Shown: positions 15,888-18,926 of the stretch, piece after piece
Layout of the letters: every line of letters begins with the position of its first letter
How positions within the stretch are numbered: the first letter of the stretch is position 1
Translations under genes and position numbers: made by a program
Notes under the pieces: model-generated
The model's input: the letters and a program-made list of their open reading frames with translations, nothing else
What the model was told of the DNA's origin: nothing
Databases searched by the model: none
Assembly: GCA_021160355.1 (NCBI GenBank)
Contig: JAGHCS010000106.1
Location: forward strand, 1 to 18,926
DNA length: 18,926 bases
Direction: 5' to 3'
Source: Candidatus Cloacimonadota bacterium
Lineage (GTDB): Bacteria; Cloacimonadota; Cloacimonadia; JGIOTU-2

Positions 15888-17455
15888 TTATTTTTTCTGA
15901 AAATAGACTGTTTGATTTTTTGCAAATCAGTAACGTTGAGCAGTTTCAATCCAAACAAGTAGAGTGTTGCACTTACAATAAATATTAAAAGCAATTTAAC
16001 AAAAATAAAAACTCTCTCTGCAGGTAAATAGTGATTTGATAGGACATCCAAAAAATATGCCACCAGTCCGATAATCACTGATAATACAACAACTTTCATA
16101 AATGTTATGCCGATTTTCCTGAAAGAGATACGTCCGATCTTCACCTGAAGTGTAAAAAAGAGGATCGATGCCTGAAGGGTCGCAGCAATAGACGTTGCCA
16201 ATGCGAGTCCTCGCAACTGGAGAAGCCGCATTAAAATGAGGTTTAGGATTATATTACAGATTACTGCAATTCCGGCAATTATCATAGGAGTCTTAGTGTT
16301 TTTCAAAGCGAAAAATGCAGATGCAAATATCTTCACAGAGCTATGCGAAATCAAACCGATCGAATAAAATGCAAGCGCAGAATAAGTCATGATGAGTGCT
16401 GTTTGGTCGAAAGCGCCATGCAAAAACACAAGTGCGATCGCATCTTTCCCTACCACAAGTATAAGTGCGATGATCGGCATCATAATTATCATGATCATCT
16501 GGAATGCTTCCTGTATGGAGTGAATAAGTTCGTCTGGCTTTTTGTGGGCAGTTTGGCGTGAAAACATCGGGAGAACTGCTGCCCCAATTGCGACACCAAA
16601 CACCCCAAGAGGAAGCTGCATAAGCCGGTTTCCATATTGCAGCGCAGCAACGCTTCCGGTAATAAGGAGGGAAGCAAGAAGGGTGTCAACAACAACATTT
16701 ACTTCACGAATACCCAAACTCAATATGCCGGGTATCATCCTGTTCCATACTCCCTTTAATTCCTTCTGCTTGAAATTCATTTTGAACCTAAGCGTGTAGC
16801 CGATTCCTTTGAGAAGGTGGACATTCACAATAAGCTGGAATATTCCCCCAAGGATCACACCACCTGCAAAAAGATATGCCCTGTACACAATATCAGTATG
16901 AGTGAAAAAAGAAACAAAAAGTATCGGCAGGATTATGCCGAGATTCAACATCAATGGAGAAAGCGAAGGAAAGAAAAATATTTTATGCGCGTTCAGGATG
17001 GCAATGATAACAGATGTCAGCCCGATCAAGAAAAGGTACGGAAAAAGTATTCTTGTAAGATGGATTGTCAGTTCTTGCACTTCCACACTGAATCCAGGCG
17101 CCATAATCCGAATGATATACGGTGCAAGTAAAATCCCAAGCATCACCAATCCGATAAGGATCAGCACTAAAATCGACAATAGATTTAACGCAAAAGCAAT
17201 CGCTTCCTCTTTTGAGCGTGTTTCCTTTATCTCAGTATAAGTTGGAATGAATGCTGCTGCGAGCGAACCCTCTCCAAACAAACCTCGAAGCATATTTGGA
17301 ATAACAAATGCCACGCCAAAGCTGTCGGCAATAGCTGTTGCACCGAGAAAATGAGTGAGGAAAATATCCCTGACCAGCCCGGAAACTCTGCTAAGAAATG
17401 TGCCGCTGGAAATCTTTCCGACATCCTGGGTGAGGTTCTCTTTGTTTGCATTCAT
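15884..17455 (-). CDS. murJ: Lipid II flippase MurJ (MviN)
   Basis: MurJ moves lipid II from the cytoplasmic to the periplasmic face of the inner membrane for peptidoglycan synthesis. The 523-residue protein belongs to the MATE-like MOP superfamily, with about 14 hydrophobic helices. Family motifs are visible at the N-terminus: GTFLSRVSGLVRDIFLTHFLGA, then ADSFGVAFVIPNMLRGLFGEGSLAAAFIPTY, including the Arg and charged residues of the central cavity. LPLGVFGVAIGAAVLPMFSR in mid-protein is also typical. The start 5 nt after the degQ stop has only AT-rich sequence upstream, so it is probably coupled to degQ. It overlaps uvrC by 4 nt. It is complete and unremarkable in length. Confidence 0.96.
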   Translation of the reverse strand: MNANKENLTQDVGKISSGTFLSRVSGLVRDIFLTHFLGATAIADSFGVAFVIPNMLRGLFGEGSLAAAFIPTYTEIKETRSKEEAIAFALNLLSILVLILIGLVMLGILLAPYIIRIMAPGFSVEVQELTIHLTRILFPYLFLIGLTSVIIAILNAHKIFFFPSLSPLMLNLGIILPILFVSFFTHTDIVYRAYLFAGGVILGGIFQLIVNVHLLKGIGYTLRFKMNFKQKELKGVWNRMIPGILSLGIREVNVVVDTLLASLLITGSVAALQYGNRLMQLPLGVFGVAIGAAVLPMFSRQTAHKKPDELIHSIQEAFQMIMIIMMPIIALILVVGKDAIALVFLHGAFDQTALIMTYSALAFYSIGLISHSSVKIFASAFFALKNTKTPMIIAGIAVICNIILNLILMRLLQLRGLALATSIAATLQASILFFTLQVKIGRISFRKIGITFMKVVVLSVIIGLVAYFLDVLSNHYLPAERVFIFVKLLLIFIVSATLYLFGLKLLNVTDLQKIKQSIFRKNK

Positions 17456-17460
17456 ATATT

Positions 17461-18693
17461 TTATAATTTGGAAGATGTGCTTTTCTTGTTCTGATATTCT
17501 TGGGGAGTGAGTTCTTTTGTCATCTCTTTGCCGTCCCGGATGATCTCGATCTCTATATCCTCGCCAATCCTTAGATCGGATACAGCAATCTCTGCATCGT
17601 TCACATCTTTGATATTCTGTGCATCGATACTCATTATGATATCACCCCGCTTTAGACCGGCATCTTCTGCGGGTCCCTGCTCATCGATGTAGGTGATGAT
17701 CACGCCGTCTGCGGATTCCAGACCGAGACTGTTTGCAAGTGCTGGCGTAATATCCTGAACTTTGAAGCCGAACCAGATCGGGCGGATACCTCCGTACTTA
17801 ATGATCTCCTGCACGATATTTTTTACACGATTGGATGGAATGGCAAAGCCGATGCCGAGACTCCCCCCGCTTTTTGAAAATATAAATGTATTAATACCGA
17901 TGATCTCTCCGTTGATATTTACGAGCGGACCTCCGCTATTGCCCGGGTTGATCGCTGCATCTGTCTGGATCATTTTTTTGTAAATGCGGTCTTCGTTACT
18001 GTGGAAATTCCTGTTTAGCGCGGAAACCACACCAACGGTTACAGTTGGTTCAGAATCTTTAATCAGGTAGCCAAAGGGATTACCAAGTGCAATTGTCCAC
18101 TCACCTATGATGATGCCGTCGGAATCTCCAAGATATGCCTGGGGCAGACCTGTTTCAATATCTTTGAGTTTTATTACTGCAATGTCATTCACATCGTCAT
18201 TCCCGATGAGCTCTGCTTCAAAGCTTCTGCCGTCTGAGAGGAACACCTTTATTTCCGATGCATTCTGCACCACATGGCTGTTTGTGATGGCATAGCCGTC
18301 CTCGCTGACGATCACGCCTGAGCCAAGATTCTGCACTTCTCTTTTATAGGTGCGCGGCAGAAATCCCCTGTAAAAATCAAAGAAGAATGAATTGAATGGG
18401 CTGGTCTGCACCACTTCGGTGCGAATGACATTCACGCTCACGACCGCAGGTTTTACCTTCTCGATCGCATTAGTGATCCCGTTCCTGCGGGATATCGTTA
18501 CTTCATCATTCTTCTGCTGCCTTTCCTCGAAATCAATGGTATCGCGCAGCGCGTAATTTTTGATTTGAGGTTGAGAAACCTTTATCATCTCATTTTGAGA
18601 TGAATCTTTCTTAGTTATATCATTCATCTTGAGTACTAAAATATTAATACTCAGAAGTATGATTATCAACAGAAATAACTTTTTCAAATCCAT
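17461..18693 (-). CDS. degQ: DegQ/HtrA-type periplasmic serine protease with one PDZ domain
   Basis: Envelope quality-control protease of the S1C trypsin-like family that degrades misfolded periplasmic proteins. It has 410 residues with a single N-terminal hydrophobic segment (about residues 5-22) that is a signal peptide or, as in DegS-like proteins, a membrane anchor. The catalytic triad is complete: His140 in ITNSHVV, Asp170 in NDIAVIKL and Ser253 in NPGNSGGPLVN. One PDZ domain follows (about residues 295-390: WFGFKVQDI, AGLKRGDIIMSID). A single PDZ places it nearer DegS or short HtrA than the two-PDZ DegP/DegQ, so the symbol is approximate. The start has a strong GGAGG 4 nt upstream. It is the first gene of the degQ-murJ-uvrC operon. 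Confidence 0.93.
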   Translation of the reverse strand: MDLKKLFLLIIILLSINILVLKMNDITKKDSSQNEMIKVSQPQIKNYALRDTIDFEERQQKNDEVTISRRNGITNAIEKVKPAVVSVNVIRTEVVQTSPFNSFFFDFYRGFLPRTYKREVQNLGSGVIVSEDGYAITNSHVVQNASEIKVFLSDGRSFEAELIGNDDVNDIAVIKLKDIETGLPQAYLGDSDGIIIGEWTIALGNPFGYLIKDSEPTVTVGVVSALNRNFHSNEDRIYKKMIQTDAAINPGNSGGPLVNINGEIIGINTFIFSKSGGSLGIGFAIPSNRVKNIVQEIIKYGGIRPIWFGFKVQDITPALANSLGLESADGVIITYIDEQGPAEDAGLKRGDIIMSIDAQNIKDVNDAEIAVSDLRIGEDIEIEIIRDGKEMTKELTPQEYQNKKSTSSKL

Positions 18694-18755
18694 GAAACCT
18701 CCGAACGAAGTAGCGTGTGCCGTATAAATTTGTTCAAGTTTTTTAGATGATTCAT
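18684..18755 (-). CDS. Possible 23-residue leader ORF overlapping the start of degQ
   Basis: The ORF runs MNHLKNLN... to ...EVSWI and then TGA. Its ATG (18755) sits 37 nt after a TTGACA box with no Shine-Dalgarno site, the same arrangement as three full genes in this window. It ends 8 nt inside degQ in another frame, and the degQ GGAGG lies within its last codons. Ribosomes finishing it would stop at the degQ start, which could couple or tune degQ translation. The peptide has no recognisable similarity. It may instead be a chance ORF in a degQ 5' untranslated region. Confidence 0.3.
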   Translation of the reverse strand: MNHLKNLNKFIRHTLLRSEVSWI

Positions 18756-18762
18756 ATAATGA

Positions 18763-18793
18763 GAAAGATATTTATGTGTGATGAAATGTCAAA
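18763..18793 (-). promoter_or_regulatory. Promoter of the degQ-murJ-uvrC operon
   Basis: TTTGACA (18793-18787) is followed, 19 nt after TTTG, by TATCTTTC (18770-18763), the best match in this window to the Bacteroidota TTTG/TAnnTTTG promoter. The transcription start is predicted a few nt before the ATG of the small leader ORF, about 60 nt before degQ. Confidence 0.55.
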
Positions 18794-18820
18794 TGTTCGA
18801 TGATGTTATGTGAATATTTG

Positions 18821-18923
18821 GAGTCGAAGACTCTGTCATCGTGAACTACCAGAAACCGTTGCGGAGGATTACAAATGTAACCCGTTCGCAAGGTTAACTC
18901 AACACCTACTTGAGTCGGGTTAA
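18821..18923. repeat. Cluster of nested palindromes at the right edge (REP-like)
   Basis: Four inverted repeats are packed together: GAGTC-GAA-GACTC (18821-18833); TTGCG...CGCAA (18859-18863 with 18887-18891) enclosing GGATTAC-AAAT-GTAACCC (18866-18883); ACTCAA...TTGAGT (18897-18915); and TAACCCG with CGGGTTA (18878-18884 with 18916-18922), which gives an alternative fold. The layout resembles repetitive extragenic palindromes of the kind mobilised by RAYT transposases. The element is cut by the window end. Confidence 0.5.
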
Positions 18924-18926
18924 GGA

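Noticed and set aside
18772..18924. Open minus-strand frame of about 50 codons running in from the right edge (reading ...TGYICNPPQRFLVVHDD... to HHT and stop)
   Set aside because: It runs straight through the nested palindromes and ends in the promoter box. It looks like translation of a repeat element rather than a gene, although a partial gene end cannot be fully excluded.
1..18926. Search for tRNA, rRNA, CRISPR arrays, riboswitches and intact insertion sequences
   Set aside because: No cloverleaf, regularly spaced repeat array, conserved riboswitch core or transposase frame was seen by eye.

Overview
The window is about 18.9 kb of low-GC bacterial chromosome (roughly 40% GC by eye). It reads as ordinary chromosome with surface-protein and housekeeping genes. 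Two large secreted proteins end in a Por secretion system (type IX, T9SS type A) sorting domain with the NQNxPNP start and a YNIKGQ core. This points to the Fibrobacteres-Chlorobi-Bacteroidetes supergroup or a neighbouring candidate phylum. The style resembles Cloacimonadota or Marinimicrobia, but that placement is inference. No rRNA, tRNA, CRISPR array or intact insertion sequence was seen.

Layout, plus strand: the 3' part of an M29-aminopeptidase-like gene (1-873); a gingipain-like C25 cysteine peptidase with T9SS signal (896-4831) closed by a strong terminator (4858-4890); and a secreted beta-propeller/lamin-tail/OB-fold protein with T9SS signal (4982-7291). A housekeeping run follows: prmC, murA and pgpA (7415-10053). 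A secreted CBM48-esterase lies on the minus strand, converging on pgpA (10059-11201). It is divergent from an OsmC-like gene, followed by purC, a receiver-only response regulator and a 111-residue unknown protein (11315-13401), ended by a second strong terminator (13427-13457). A 0.6-kb gene-free, AT-rich stretch with dispersed palindromic repeats follows. The rest is a minus-strand operon degQ-murJ-uvrC (18693 down to 14064), and the right edge carries more palindromes.

How the genes relate: degQ, murJ and uvrC are 5 nt apart or overlap by 4 nt, so they are probably co-transcribed and translationally coupled. They join envelope protein quality control, lipid II flipping and nucleotide excision repair. 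murA and murJ both serve peptidoglycan synthesis, pgpA serves phospholipid synthesis, and prmC modifies release factors.

The most interesting signal is in the regulation. prmC, the esterase, the OsmC gene and a 23-codon upstream ORF before degQ each have a TTTGACA box whose TTGACA begins 37-39 nt before an ATG. All four ATGs lack a Shine-Dalgarno sequence, and there is a TAnnnTTn-like element between box and ATG. This predicts leaderless or near-leaderless mRNAs in a genome that also uses good Shine-Dalgarno sites (896, 4982, 13066, 18693). A second notable point is that all five metal-ligand positions of the M29-like protein appear to be replaced. No wholly new multi-gene system (defence island, secondary-metabolite cluster, etc.) is evident.
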